Notes: a model not told the origin generated them from the letters alone. DNA of 64,000 nucleotides from Pseudomonadales bacterium (GCA_016779565.1 JADHNJ010000009.1:1-64000); one strand, 5' to 3'; shown: positions 9,530 to 18,739, counted from the stretch's first letter. Translations and numbers: made by a program.

Positions 9530-9549
9530 TCGGTTGGTCAAGCAACCGA
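9530..9549 (+). other. Hairpin downstream of dprA
   Basis: A perfect seven-base stem (TCGGTTG/CAACCGA) with a six-base loop lies 36 bases after the dprA stop. No U-tract follows, so it is not a classical intrinsic terminator. It may mark a 3' end processed from the dprA transcript, or be chance. Confidence 0.35.
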
Positions 9550-9690
9550 GACGATGTCTGAACGGCTCTGTTACGAGAGAATTAAAACAAACTAAAAATC
9601 TAGACCTGCTCGTTTACCCAGCGGCGACCTGAATCAGGTAAAAATTGCGCAATTTTTCGTTTTTAAGGTGCTCAGAGACTACCTAGGACT

Positions 9691-9696
9691 TATAAT
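9691..9696 (+). promoter_or_regulatory. Candidate -10 box (TATAAT) for purE
   Basis: A perfect TATAAT lies 25 bases before the purE ATG, giving a predicted transcription start near 9703 and a very short leader that still holds the AAAAGGGAGAAAGG ribosome site. No good -35 box is seen at 16-18 bases (GTGCTC at 17), so the promoter would be weak or activator-dependent. Purine genes are usually under PurR, but I see no clear PurR operator. Confidence 0.45.
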
Positions 9697-9721
9697 TGCC
9701 AGCCGAAAAGGGAGAAAGGTT

Positions 9722-10225
9722 ATGACAAAAAAATTCGTCGCAATTTTGATGGGGTCCGACTCCGATCTGCCTGTAATGAATGCAGCCGTCGATATACTTA
9801 AATCGTTTGATGTTGCGGTTGAGGTCAAAGTGACCTCAGCGCATCGCACACCTTCAGAAACCCAAAGTTATGTCAAAGACGCTGAAGCGCGAGGATGTCA
9901 GGCTTTTATTGCAGGGGCAGGCATGGCGGCGCATCTCGCTGGCGCGGTTGCAGCCCAGACTACGCGCCCTGTCATTGGGGTACCGATAGATGCAGGTCCG
10001 TTGCAAGGTTTTGATGCCCTCTTATCTACGGTTCAGATGCCTGGTGGTATACCGGTTGCAACCGTCGCGATCGGCAAAGCGGGTGCCAAGAATGCTGGTT
10101 ATCTAGCGATTCAAATGATGGCGCTATCGGATGATGCGCTGCAAGCAGCCTTAGTTGAGGAGCGGGCCAACAATGCCCGGGCTATTGTTGAAAAGGCTGA
10201 TGCCATTGCAAAACAATATCTTTGA
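9722..10225 (+). CDS. purE: N5-carboxyaminoimidazole ribonucleotide mutase PurE (class I)
   Basis: PurE converts N5-CAIR to CAIR in purine synthesis. The 167 residues show [11 protein letters not shown] near 8, SAHRTP near 41 with the catalytic His, [11 protein letters not shown] near 70 and [17 protein letters not shown] near 91, all typical of class I PurE. The ATG at 9722 is preferred because GGGAGAAAGG lies upstream. A longer reading from 9668 adds residues unlike the family and would begin upstream of the -10 box. purK, its usual partner (N5-CAIR synthetase), is not in this window; tsaC overlaps its end instead. Confidence 0.95.
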   Translation: MTKKFVAILMGSDSDLPVMNAAVDILKSFDVAVEVKVTSAHRTPSETQSYVKDAEARGCQAFIAGAGMAAHLAGAVAAQTTRPVIGVPIDAGPLQGFDALLSTVQMPGGIPVATVAIGKAGAKNAGYLAIQMMALSDDALQAALVEERANNARAIVEKADAIAKQYL

Positions 10226-10787
10226 GTCGTCGCTTCCCGAAGGATGTACGCCAAGCGCCATTCGTCATGGCGCTGTCATTGCCTATCCGACGGAAGGGGT
10301 TTGGGGTTTAGGATGCGATCCCGATCATGAAGCGGCAGTTCGACGCATTTTGTCGCTAAAGCAGCGCCATGAAAATCAGGGGTTAATTTTAGTAGCAGCT
10401 TCAATAGCGCAATTTGACATCTACTTAAGAGACTTGAAAGCGGAGCATCGGCAGTGGTTGGAGGGTGTTTGGCCTGGTGCTGTGACCGTGCTCGTGCCTC
10501 ATTACGGTCGATGCCCACGTTATCTTTGTGGCGAACATAGTACGATAGCGCTCAGGGTATCGGCCCATCCGGTAGTCAGCGCTCTGTGTCATTGGTTAGG
10601 CGGGCCTTTAGTTTCTACCTCGGCGAATCGATCAGGTCAGCCGAGTTTACTATCCGCTTCGGGAGTACAAGCTGAGTTTAAGGACATGATCGATTTTATC
10701 ATCCCAGGTGCCTTGGGAGGCCAAGTTGGCCCTAGCGAGATTGTCGATTTACAGTCGGGTGATGTGCTCAGAGCGCGCGAGCAATAA
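10200..10787 (+). CDS. tsaC: Threonylcarbamoyl-AMP synthase TsaC (YrdC/Sua5 domain)
   Basis: TsaC makes threonylcarbamoyl-AMP from threonine, bicarbonate and ATP, the first step toward t6A37 in ANN-decoding tRNAs. The 195-residue single-domain protein begins in the purE 3' end (26-base overlap) and shows VIAYPTEGVWGLGCDPD near 26, SLKQRHENQGLILVAA near 53, WPGAVTVLVP near 90 and LVSTSANRSGQPS near 140. These match E. coli TsaC (190 residues). An earlier in-frame start at 10155 lies deeper inside purE and adds no conserved residues. It is followed without a gap by aroE, as in E. coli. Confidence 0.93.
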   Translation: MPLQNNIFESSLPEGCTPSAIRHGAVIAYPTEGVWGLGCDPDHEAAVRRILSLKQRHENQGLILVAASIAQFDIYLRDLKAEHRQWLEGVWPGAVTVLVPHYGRCPRYLCGEHSTIALRVSAHPVVSALCHWLGGPLVSTSANRSGQPSLLSASGVQAEFKDMIDFIIPGALGGQVGPSEIVDLQSGDVLRAREQ

Positions 10788-11597
10788 ATGCATTATTTAG
10801 CCGTCTTAGGGAATCCGATTGTTCATAGCCGATCCCCAGAAATCCATCAGAATTTTGCCCGCCAATTCGGGATTCGTTTGGATTACCAGAAAGTTTTGGT
10901 GCCACATGATGGTTTGGGACATGCCCTAAAGACCCTGCAAGACCAAGGCGCGCTAGGTTGTAACATCACGGTACCGTTCAAGAGCGACGCAGCGACACGC
11001 TGTGATCAGGTGACCGAGGAGGCCCAAGAATTGGGTGTAGTAAACACCTTAGTGTTTCAAAGTAACGGCCAAATTTTGGGCCACAATACTGATGGCAAGG
11101 GTTTGATCATGGATCTACTCGAGCATCAGAGGGTTACGTTAGCGAATAAACGCATCCTATTGTTGGGGATTGGTGGCGCCGGTCGCGGGATTGTACCGGC
11201 GCTTTTGTCGCAAGGTCCGGCGACGCTGGATATATGGAACCGAACGTCTGCTGCGGCGACAGATTATGCGCTTGCTATGAAAGGCGCTGTGTCAGCGCCT
11301 TCAAAAGACACGTTCCTAGAAGCTTACGATCTGGTTCTTAATGCGACCGCCGCGGGCCTATCGGGCGCAACACCAGATCTGCCAGGTCGGGTGATTGGTA
11401 CAGACACTTTCTGTTATGACTTGAGTTACGGGCCAAGACCGACGCCTTTCCTTGCATGGGCGAGTAGCCAGGGTACGAATCATCTCTCTGATGGATTTGG
11501 TATGTTAGTGGCGCAAGCGGCCTTTGCATTTGAGATTTGGTTCGGTGTGCGTCCAGACGTCAGACGCGCTTTATCAGAATTAAAAACGTCTTCATAA
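10788..11597 (+). CDS. aroE: Shikimate dehydrogenase (NADP+)
   Basis: AroE reduces 3-dehydroshikimate to shikimate in the aromatic amino-acid pathway. The 269-residue protein opens with the shikimate-binding GNPIVHSRSPEIHQ near 8, then NITVPFKSDA near 58 with the catalytic Lys, NTDGKG near 98, the NADP glycine loop GIGGAGRGIVPALL near 125 and NRTSAAA near 147. Its ATG follows the tsaC stop directly, so tsaC and aroE are coupled. Confidence 0.95.
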   Translation: MHYLAVLGNPIVHSRSPEIHQNFARQFGIRLDYQKVLVPHDGLGHALKTLQDQGALGCNITVPFKSDAATRCDQVTEEAQELGVVNTLVFQSNGQILGHNTDGKGLIMDLLEHQRVTLANKRILLLGIGGAGRGIVPALLSQGPATLDIWNRTSAAATDYALAMKGAVSAPSKDTFLEAYDLVLNATAAGLSGATPDLPGRVIGTDTFCYDLSYGPRPTPFLAWASSQGTNHLSDGFGMLVAQAAFAFEIWFGVRPDVRRALSELKTSS

Positions 11598-11613
11598 ATA
11601 TCTTGAGGTTGCC

Positions 11614-13653
11614 ATGAATCCCCTGCTGAGACCGTTTGATTTCCCCCGATTCGATTTGATTAAACCGGATCATGTCGAGCCTGCGATTAGAGAAATTCTA
11701 GCTGACAATCGAGCGGAACTCACAAGTTTAAAGTTGGCAAATGATGTTCAGGCCTTGCGCGAGGTATTACCACGATTAGATCGATTAAGTGCGCGGTTAG
11801 CAGAGGCATGGGCGCCTGTAGCGCATCTCAATGCAGTCATGAATTCAGAGGATTTACGGTCGGCTTACAACGCCTGCTTACCGTTATTGAGCGAGTATGA
11901 AACCGAACTCAACCAAGATGTCGAGCTATATGCTTTATATCAGCGCCTTGAATCTCAGCAGACCGAGCTCGGATTAACCCTTGAGCAGCAAAAGGCGGTC
12001 AGCAATGCGCTTCGAGATTTTCGCTTATCGGGGGTGGCATTGTCGGGTGATGAGCGTAAGCAATACGGCGATTTAAAGCGTCGACTCAATGAGAATACCA
12101 GTTTGTTCTCTGAACATATTTTAGATGCAACAGATGCGTGGCATCTTTTAATTTCGGAAACCGATCGGCTGGCGGGATTGCCAGAAAATGCTAGAGCGCT
12201 AGCAGCGCAAGCGGCTGTCCAACAGGGACAGAAGGGTTTTCGATTTGATTTAAGCGCCCCGAGTTATGTAGCAGTGATGACTTATGCCGAGGACCGTGAG
12301 CTAAGGGAATGTGTTTACGAGGCTTTTGTCACTCGTGCATCTGAGCTTGGCCCTCAAGCTGAGCAATTCGATAATTCTGCTTTGATGGTAGAGATCATGC
12401 GGGATCGCGTTGCACTTGCGAACCTCGTTGGATTTCAGCGTTATACAGAGCTCAGCCTTGCCACCAAGATGGCGGAATCACCAGAAGCGGTGATGGCATT
12501 TTTAGTAGAACTAGCGGAGCGTTCAAAACCTATTGCCCAGGCAGATTACGCTGAAATTAAAAACTTTGGTGAGGCAAAGCTGGGGCTTACGAAGCTTGAG
12601 CCTTGGGATATCGCTTATTGTGCAGAGCAGTTAAAACAGGCGCAGTTTGATTTGTCTGAAGATGAAGTTAGCAATTACTTTCCTGTATCGAAAGTTATCG
12701 ACGGTTTGTTCGACATCGTCAAACAACTTTTTGGGATTGATGTCGAACCCGTTACGGATATGACGGTTTGGCACGGCGACGTATTGACCTACCGCATACT
12801 GAGAGCGGGCAAACCTTTGGCTCGCTTCTACTTTGATCTTTATGCTCGACCGAAAAAACGAGGCGGCGCTTGGATGGCCGAGTGCGTCAATCGTCGTCGA
12901 GACCCGGAGTCTGGAGACATCCTGCCGGTGGCATTTCTAACGTGTAACTTTTCACCGCCTCTGGGCGGTCGGCCAGCCTTGCTGCGGCACTCAGAAGTGG
13001 TGACCTTGTTTCACGAGTTTGGGCACGGACTGCATCACATGCTAACTCAGGTCGATTGCGGTGCCGTATCTGGCATCAACGGAGTCGCTTGGGATGCGGT
13101 CGAATTACCCAGTCAATTCCTAGAGAACTGGTGTTGGGATCGCGAAGCGCTGCAAATATTGTCCGCACACATCGAAACCGGGGAGCCCATGCCGGATGAG
13201 ATGCTACAAAAGCTGTTAGCGGCGCGAAATTTTCAGTCCGGTATGCAGATGGTTCGTCAACTCGAATTTGGGCTGTTTGATTTTAAGTTGCATGACCAAT
13301 TTGACGGCAGGCCCGACAGCATTCAAAACGTGATTGACGAGGTTCGTGAGGCGGTGGCGGTCACTCCGACAGCGCCTTTTAATCGTTTTCAGCACGGTTT
13401 TAGCCACATATTCGGAGATGTAGATGGTTATGCCGCGGGTTATTACAGTTATAAATGGGCCGAAGTACTCAGCGCAGACGCGTTTTCTAAGTTTCAAGAA
13501 GAAGGCGTTTTCAACCGCCAGACTGGCGAGCGCTTTTTGAATACCGTCCTTGAGCAGGGCGGGTCCAAGGATGCGCTGACCTTATTCGAGGCTTTTCGAG
13601 GCAGGTTGCCAAAAATTGATGCATTGCTGCTGCAATTGGGCATTACGACATGA
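11614..13653 (+). CDS. prlC: Oligopeptidase A (M3 family metallopeptidase)
   Basis: PrlC is a cytosolic zinc peptidase that degrades oligopeptides, including cleaved signal peptides. The 679-residue length matches E. coli PrlC (680). The zinc motif HEFGHGLHH (HExxH form HEFGH) is near residue 468, with the third ligand Glu in the following helix region (AWDAVELPSQFLENW). The catalytic-domain Tyr/Gly-rich loop YAAGYYSYKWAEVLSAD is near 608. It starts 16 bases after aroE and its stop overlaps the ATG of yheV, so the two are coupled, as in E. coli relatives. Confidence 0.95.
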   Translation: MNPLLRPFDFPRFDLIKPDHVEPAIREILADNRAELTSLKLANDVQALREVLPRLDRLSARLAEAWAPVAHLNAVMNSEDLRSAYNACLPLLSEYETELNQDVELYALYQRLESQQTELGLTLEQQKAVSNALRDFRLSGVALSGDERKQYGDLKRRLNENTSLFSEHILDATDAWHLLISETDRLAGLPENARALAAQAAVQQGQKGFRFDLSAPSYVAVMTYAEDRELRECVYEAFVTRASELGPQAEQFDNSALMVEIMRDRVALANLVGFQRYTELSLATKMAESPEAVMAFLVELAERSKPIAQADYAEIKNFGEAKLGLTKLEPWDIAYCAEQLKQAQFDLSEDEVSNYFPVSKVIDGLFDIVKQLFGIDVEPVTDMTVWHGDVLTYRILRAGKPLARFYFDLYARPKKRGGAWMAECVNRRRDPESGDILPVAFLTCNFSPPLGGRPALLRHSEVVTLFHEFGHGLHHMLTQVDCGAVSGINGVAWDAVELPSQFLENWCWDREALQILSAHIETGEPMPDEMLQKLLAARNFQSGMQMVRQLEFGLFDFKLHDQFDGRPDSIQNVIDEVREAVAVTPTAPFNRFQHGFSHIFGDVDGYAAGYYSYKWAEVLSADAFSKFQEEGVFNRQTGERFLNTVLEQGGSKDALTLFEAFRGRLPKIDALLLQLGITT

Positions 13654-13847
13654 ATCGACGATTTATAGCGGGCGCCCGTTGCCCCGGCTGCGGGCAATTT
13701 GACAGCCTCTTTATAGAACCTCAAGCCCCTCAAGAGCGAGTCCAGTGCATTGACTGCGATTACAGTAATGAGAAGCCGTCAGAGCCAGAGCCTGACGTGA
13801 ATTCTGACAACGCTGTAGTACTGCAATTTAAACCCACAACGACTTGA
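13650..13847 (+). CDS. yheV: YheV-family putative metal-binding protein (DUF2387)
   Basis: This 65-residue protein has two CxxC pairs, CPGC near residue 11 and CIDC near 33, which suggest a small zinc ribbon. The C-terminus carries an acidic linker and ends VVLQFKP, as in the family. The four-base overlap (ATGA) with prlC is the typical arrangement. No experimental function is known to me. Confidence 0.85.
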   Translation: MNRRFIAGARCPGCGQFDSLFIEPQAPQERVQCIDCDYSNEKPSEPEPDVNSDNAVVLQFKPTTT

Positions 13848-13872
13848 GGGTCGAGAGCCTCGGGGCTATACT
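13844..13872 (+). promoter_or_regulatory. Candidate sigma70 promoter after yheV
   Basis: TTGAGG at 13844-13849, a 17-base spacer and TATACT at 13867-13872 form a good sigma70-type pair, although the -35 box overlaps the yheV stop. The -10 box lies in the loop of a perfect six-base hairpin CGGGGC/GCCCCG (13861-13882). Transcription would start near 13879 and run through the roughly 580-base gap toward coxB, giving the oxidase operon a very long leader or expressing a small gene of its own. Confidence 0.45.
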
Positions 13873-13897
13873 TGCGGCCCCGTAGGGCTGACAGAAG

Positions 13898-14020
13898 ATG
13901 ATTTACGCTAAGCACGGCCTCATCGCGAGGAGAGCCCAGAATCAATTCGCGAGAGCGGGGCTGTCCGAGGAAGCCATCAAAGATACGAATAAGATAATTA
14001 GGGACAATAAATCCCGCTGA
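13898..14020 (+). CDS. Possible 40-residue small ORF, unrecognised
   Basis: An ATG-started frame encodes a 40-residue basic, helix-like peptide (begins MIYAKHGLIARRAQNQFARA and ends RDNKSR). It begins about 20 bases after the start predicted for the 13844-13872 promoter. No clear Shine-Dalgarno sequence is seen, and it uses several AGG, AGA and ATA codons. Two other short peptide-like frames follow before coxB (one ends EKLKVKVIEKVF at about 14283), so the gap could be a decayed gene. I do not recognise any family. A reverse-strand open frame overlaps it but looks like chance. Confidence 0.25.
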   Translation: MIYAKHGLIARRAQNQFARAGLSEEAIKDTNKIIRDNKSR

Positions 14021-14308
14021 TAACGCTAGGGCAATGCGTCTATGGAGTGCATTCCGCCCGTAAAACATCGATAATTAGCAAAGCCTGACCAGAGGCCGCG
14101 CAAATCGAGGAAAGCGCCACGACTTGCAAGCAAGTTAGGGAATTGGCAAGGCCCCGGAAGTTAGGTCCAGGTTGTTGAGGCAGATTGCTGAGAAGAAAGC
14201 GCTTAATGGCATGGGATGCAGTGCAGTCACTGTCCTTCCCACAGAGAAGTTGAAAGTAAAGGTAATTGAAAAGGTATTTTAAGAGGTTGAGGGAAACGCG
14301 CCAGAGGC

Positions 14309-14362
14309 ATCGATAACAAGCACTGTATCGATAACAAGTACTGTATCGATAGCAAGCACTAA
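14309..14362 (+). repeat. 18-base tandem repeat, three copies, upstream of coxB
   Basis: Three head-to-tail units start with ATCGATA: 14309-14326 (ATCGATAACAAGCACTGT), 14327-14344 (one difference, G to T side change in CAAGTACTGT) and 14345-14362 (AGCAAGCACTAA ending). The ATCGAT core is itself a palindrome. The array ends about 100 bases before the coxB ATG. It could be a regulator-binding array or a slippage-prone repeat; the sequence does not decide. Confidence 0.7.
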
Positions 14363-14460
14363 TAGTAAACCTTAAAAGTGCAAGAAGATGCGAAGCGCTA
14401 TCCCAAAATCAAGTTGACGGATCAAATTAAAAGATTCAATTAAGGTTGGAGTTGCTGCAG

Positions 14461-15639
14461 ATGACAGAAAAACAGAGCAAATTAGGCGCGAATGGGCAGA
14501 TAAGACGCATTATGCGTTGGTTGATCGCGGCGACAGCACTAGCATCCAGTATCCAAGCCTTTGCGGACTGGTCAGCACTGAATATGACCAAAGGGGTTAC
14601 CGAGATCAGTCGTCAAGTCTATGACTTACATATGCTGATTTTTACGATCTGCGTTGTGATCGGCGTCGTGGTGTTTGGCATCATGATTTGGTCAATGCTG
14701 GTACACAGAAAGTCGTTGGGCGCTGAGCCAGCGAGTTTTTCTCACAGCACTAAGCTTGAGTATGCTTGGACGATCATTCCAATTTTTATACTGGTTGGGA
14801 TGGCAGTACCAGCAACCAGTACTCTGCGAGACATGTATGATGCGTCCGGTGCAGATATGGACATCGAAGTCCGCGGTTATCAGTGGAAATGGCAGTATAC
14901 CTATTTGAGCGATGATCCTGCTCAAGAGGTGAAATTTATGAGCTCCTTGCTGACGCCGGCGGATGAGTATTACAACCGCACGCCCAAGCGAGAGCATTAT
15001 CTAGCGGATGTCGACAACCCATTGGTCATTCCCATTAATAAGCGTGTCAGATTTTTGATTACTTCGAACGATGTGATTCACTCATGGTGGGTCCCTGACT
15101 TTGCCGTCAAAAAAGATGCGATTCCAGGGTTCGTACATGAATCTTGGGCAGTGGTGGAAGAGCCGGGCATTTACAGGGGTAAATGCACCGAACTTTGCGG
15201 CAAGGATCATGGCTTTATGCCGATTGTGGTTAAAGCCGTAGAACAAGATGAGTATGACGCCTGGCTTGCAATGAAGCAGCAAGAAGCGTTGGAAGTGTAT
15301 GAGACGGTAGGTAAGACTTGGACGATGGCGGAATTAATGGAGACTGGCGAGCAAGTTTATGCCCAGCATTGTCAAACATGTCATCAGGCCAATGGCGAGG
15401 GTATACCTCCAGCGTTCCCATCTTTAGTAGGACAGGGTCTGGCTATCGGCCCGATGGACGCGCATGTTGATATCGTCGTGAATGGTAAAGCGGGAAGTGC
15501 AATGCAAGCGTTTGCGGCGCAGCTCAATCCCGCAGAAATTGCTGCTGTCGTGACCTACGAGAGAAATGCATGGGGCAACGACGTGGGTGATATGGTGCAG
15601 CCCAGAGATGTTAATGCACTGATTACGGGTGAAGAATAG
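14461..15639 (+). CDS. coxB: Cytochrome c oxidase subunit II with fused C-terminal cytochrome c domain
   Basis: CoxB takes electrons from cytochrome c at the periplasmic CuA site and passes them to subunit I. The 392-residue protein has a signal-like N-terminal hydrophobic segment, two membrane helices (about 55-75 and 100-120), and the cupredoxin domain with CuA ligands in IHSWWVPDF and CTELCGKDHGFM (C-x3-C-x3-H-x2-M). A cytochrome c domain with heme motif CQTCH lies near residue 304 and makes this a caa3-like subunit II, as in Pseudomonas. The ATG at 14461 has TTGGAG upstream; a TTG at 14446 abuts its own Shine-Dalgarno sequence and is less likely. It is the first gene of the oxidase cluster. 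Confidence 0.95.
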   Translation: MTEKQSKLGANGQIRRIMRWLIAATALASSIQAFADWSALNMTKGVTEISRQVYDLHMLIFTICVVIGVVVFGIMIWSMLVHRKSLGAEPASFSHSTKLEYAWTIIPIFILVGMAVPATSTLRDMYDASGADMDIEVRGYQWKWQYTYLSDDPAQEVKFMSSLLTPADEYYNRTPKREHYLADVDNPLVIPINKRVRFLITSNDVIHSWWVPDFAVKKDAIPGFVHESWAVVEEPGIYRGKCTELCGKDHGFMPIVVKAVEQDEYDAWLAMKQQEALEVYETVGKTWTMAELMETGEQVYAQHCQTCHQANGEGIPPAFPSLVGQGLAIGPMDAHVDIVVNGKAGSAMQAFAAQLNPAEIAAVVTYERNAWGNDVGDMVQPRDVNALITGEE

Positions 15640-15648
15640 GAGATTAAG

Positions 15649-17247
15649 ATGAGCGCAGTAATAGAAAATCATCATGACGATCACCATCACGGACCAGATA
15701 AAGGTTTGATGCGTTGGGTTCTAACGACCAATCATAAAGATATTGGCACGCTGTATTTATGGTTCAGCTTCGCCATGTTTTTAGTCGGTGGCTGTATGGC
15801 GCTGGTGATACGCGCCGAACTTTTTCAGCCCGGATTGCAATTAGTTGTCCCAGAATTTTTTAATCAAATGACAACAATGCACGGCTTGATCATGGTGTTT
15901 GGTGCAGTCATGCCCGCCTTTGTTGGACTAGCCAATTGGCTGGTTCCAATGATGATCGGCGCCCCAGATATGGCCCTGCCCCGCATGAACAACTATAGTT
16001 TTTGGATCTTGCCCTTTGCCTTTGGCATGCTCCTTAGCACGCTATTTATGGAAGGCGGCGCGCCCAACTTCGGCTGGACATTCTATGCGCCACTATCGAC
16101 TGAATATGCTCCGCCCAGCGTGACGTTTTTCATCTTTGCTGTGCATTTGATGGGAATTTCATCCATCATGGGATCGATCAACGTCGTGGTGACAATTTTG
16201 AACTTGCGAGCACCCGGCATGCGTTTGATGGACATGCCGCTCTTTGTTTGGACCTGGTTAATAACGGCTTATCTGCTCATTGCGGTCATGCCGGTTCTAG
16301 CCGGGGTCGTTACCATGATGTTGATGGATATTCACTTTGGCACAGCATTTTTCAACGCTGGAGGCGGCGGCGATCCCGTGCTTTTCCAGCATGTCTTCTG
16401 GTTCTTTGGCCACCCCGAAGTTTACATTATGATTCTGCCTGCGTTTGGTGTGGTTTCAGCCATCATTCCAACCTTTGCTCGAAAGAAACTCTTCGGATAC
16501 GACTCAATGGTCTATGCAACGGCCTCGATTGCGTTTCTATCGTTCATCGTTTGGGCGCATCATATGTTTACGGTGGGCATGCCGATCGCCGGTGAACTTT
16601 ACTTCATGTATGCCACGATGTTGATTGCGGTTCCGACTGGCGTGAAGGTGTTCAATTGGGTGGCAACGATGTGGCAGGGTTCGATGACTTTCGAGACGCC
16701 TATGTTATTTGCGATCGCTTTTGTGATCTTGTTCACAATTGGCGGGCTCTCAGGTTTGATGCTTGCGATTGTGCCAGCGGATTTCCAATACCATGATACC
16801 TATTTTGTGGTGGCGCATTTCCATTACGTCTTGGTACCAGGGTCGATCTTTAGCATTATGGCCGCAGCCTATTATTGGTTGCCCAAGTGGACAGGCAACA
16901 TGTACGACGAGACACTCGGTAAGACACACTTCTGGCTGTCTTTTGTTGGCGTTAATGTCACTTTCTTCCCGCAGCATTTCATCGGTCTGGCTGGTATGCC
17001 GCGACGATATCCTGACTATGCGCTGCAGTTTGCTGATTGGAACATGGTCAGCAGCATGGGAGCGTTTTTGTTTGGCTTCAGCCAGCTGCTGTTTTTGTTT
17101 ATTGTCATCAAGTGTATTCGAGGCGGTAAGCAAGCAACCGACGAGGTTTGGGATGGCGCAGAAGGGCTAGAGTGGACGGTGGCATCTCCTGCGCCTTATC
17201 ACACATTCTCGACGCCACCGGCACTGCCCGAACGGTCCATGGCATAA
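15649..17247 (+). CDS. coxA: Cytochrome c oxidase subunit I (A1-type heme-copper oxidase)
   Basis: CoxA holds low-spin heme and the heme-CuB centre that reduces O2 and pumps protons. The 532 residues show the low-spin heme His in [12 protein letters not shown] near 82, the His-Tyr cross-link and K-channel-side glutamate motif [10 protein letters not shown] near 262 (the A1-family signature), the CuB histidines in WAHHMFTVG near 310 and the paired heme ligands in [14 protein letters not shown] near 388. A His-rich N-terminus (NHHDDHHHG) precedes the first helix. The ATG has AGGAGAT upstream. All residues needed for catalysis appear intact. Confidence 0.97.
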   Translation: MSAVIENHHDDHHHGPDKGLMRWVLTTNHKDIGTLYLWFSFAMFLVGGCMALVIRAELFQPGLQLVVPEFFNQMTTMHGLIMVFGAVMPAFVGLANWLVPMMIGAPDMALPRMNNYSFWILPFAFGMLLSTLFMEGGAPNFGWTFYAPLSTEYAPPSVTFFIFAVHLMGISSIMGSINVVVTILNLRAPGMRLMDMPLFVWTWLITAYLLIAVMPVLAGVVTMMLMDIHFGTAFFNAGGGGDPVLFQHVFWFFGHPEVYIMILPAFGVVSAIIPTFARKKLFGYDSMVYATASIAFLSFIVWAHHMFTVGMPIAGELYFMYATMLIAVPTGVKVFNWVATMWQGSMTFETPMLFAIAFVILFTIGGLSGLMLAIVPADFQYHDTYFVVAHFHYVLVPGSIFSIMAAAYYWLPKWTGNMYDETLGKTHFWLSFVGVNVTFFPQHFIGLAGMPRRYPDYALQFADWNMVSSMGAFLFGFSQLLFLFIVIKCIRGGKQATDEVWDGAEGLEWTVASPAPYHTFSTPPALPERSMA

Positions 17248-17263
17248 GTTAGAGGTTTTTACA

Positions 17264-17812
17264 GTGACGGATCAATCGGCGCAGAACAAAACCACACTGA
17301 AATTGATCAGTGTGGTTTTTGGCATGTTTGTCTTCGGTTTCGCCTTGGTGCCCCTCTATGACATTTACTGCCAGGTGACTGGTGCGAATGGGAAAACTGG
17401 CGGCGCGTATGTAGCTTCAGAGACGTTAGAAATTGACGAAGACCGATTGGTCACTGTGCAATTTTTGGCAAATAATAATGCTAATATGCCTTGGGAGTTC
17501 AGACCTTCGGTGCGGACCTTGAAAGTCGTTCCAGGCAAAATTTATGACACGACGTTTTATGCCTCGAATATTGCACGGGCCACTATGACCGCCCAAGCTA
17601 TTCCTAGTGTGGCGCCGTTTCATGCTGCAGAATATTTCCACAAAACTGAGTGTTTCTGTTTTGAGAAGCAGCAATTGGCGGCTGGTGAGCAAATTGACAT
17701 GCCCTTGCGCTTTATTATCGATCCGCATCTGCCGGCAACGGTACAAACGCTAACGTTGTCTTATACCTTATTTGATGTAACCGAACTCGCAGCTTCTGGC
17801 GCTGCCGAATAA
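17264..17812 (+). CDS. ctaG: Cytochrome c oxidase assembly protein CtaG/Cox11 (CuB chaperone)
   Basis: Cox11 delivers copper to the CuB site of subunit I. The 182-residue protein has one N-terminal membrane helix (LISVVFGMFVFGFALVPLYD) and a periplasmic immunoglobulin-like domain with the copper-binding motif CFCFEKQ near residue 139. The family's conserved YCQVTGANGKTGG follows the helix. GTG start at 17264 with AGAGG ten bases upstream. It sits between coxA and coxC as in other gammaproteobacteria. Confidence 0.94.
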   Translation: MTDQSAQNKTTLKLISVVFGMFVFGFALVPLYDIYCQVTGANGKTGGAYVASETLEIDEDRLVTVQFLANNNANMPWEFRPSVRTLKVVPGKIYDTTFYASNIARATMTAQAIPSVAPFHAAEYFHKTECFCFEKQQLAAGEQIDMPLRFIIDPHLPATVQTLTLSYTLFDVTELAASGAAE

Positions 17813-17836
17813 TCAGAGATTTGATGGAGAATATAG

Positions 17837-18739
17837 ATGGCCTCTGACACGACTTATGAAAGTTATTATGTCCCCCATAATAGTGCGCTGCCAATTTTTG
17901 CCTCATTGGGTATTTTTCTGACAGTTTATGGTGGCGGCAACTTATTAAATGAAATGTCATCGGGTTCGGATAGCAATTTCGGCATTACGGTCTTTCTAAT
18001 GGGCGGCCTGGTGATGGCTACCACCCTATTCTTTTGGTTTGCGAAAGTGATTGAGGAAAATCACGCCAAAATGTACAGCCAGCAGATGAATAAGTCATTT
18101 GTATGGGGCATGAGCTGGTTCATCTTCTCGGAAGTGATGTTTTTTGCGGCGTTCTTCGGTGCACTCTTTTACATCCGGTTCTGGGTTGTCGATTGGATAG
18201 GCGGTGTTGGTGAGCGCGGGCCCAGTGACATGATTTGGCCAGACTATGTGCCTCAGTGGCCTCTTTTAGACAATCCAAATCCAGAGCAATTCGCGGCGCC
18301 GGCAGGCGTCATTGGTCCCTGGGGATTACCTTTGGTTAACACCTTGCTGCTGGTTACGTCCAGTTTTACAGTCACTTTTGCACATCATGCGATCAATCAT
18401 GGCGATAGAAAGAAGATTATTGGATGGCTAGTGGCAACCATCGTTTTGGGGCTAGCATTTTTAGTGTGTCAGGCCGTGGAATATTACGAAGCGTATGCAC
18501 ATTACGGTTTAACGCTAAACTCGGGGATTTTTGGTTCAACATTCTTTATGTTGACGGGGTTTCACGGAGCGCACGTAACCATTGGTACCATTATGCTCAT
18601 TGTGATGCTCGGTCGAGCCATGAAAGGGCATTTCACAAAGACGGATTGTTTTGGATTTGAGGCGGCAGCCTGGTACTGGCATTTTGTGGATGTTGTGTGG
18701 TTGTTGCTATTTGTGCTCGTCTACATTATGGGCACCTAG
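17837..18739 (+). CDS. coxC: Cytochrome c oxidase subunit III
   Basis: Subunit III is a seven-helix membrane protein that stabilises subunit I and its proton uptake. The 300 residues include WGMSWFIFSEVMFFAAFFGALF (conserved Glu) near 93, FWVVDW, HHAINHGDRKK near 183, and GFHGAHVTIG near 236 with the C-terminal FVDVVWLLLFVLVYIMG. Start ATG with GATGGAG upstream. The forward oxidase run is briefly interrupted after it by the reverse-strand DUF2909 gene. Confidence 0.96.
   Translation: MASDTTYESYYVPHNSALPIFASLGIFLTVYGGGNLLNEMSSGSDSNFGITVFLMGGLVMATTLFFWFAKVIEENHAKMYSQQMNKSFVWGMSWFIFSEVMFFAAFFGALFYIRFWVVDWIGGVGERGPSDMIWPDYVPQWPLLDNPNPEQFAAPAGVIGPWGLPLVNTLLLVTSSFTVTFAHHAINHGDRKKIIGWLVATIVLGLAFLVCQAVEYYEAYAHYGLTLNSGIFGSTFFMLTGFHGAHVTIGTIMLIVMLGRAMKGHFTKTDCFGFEAAAWYWHFVDVVWLLLFVLVYIMGT

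Noticed and set aside
13760-14068. 102-codon reverse-strand frame over the end of yheV
   Set aside because: It lies antisense to a conserved coding gene for a third of its length and shows no family features.
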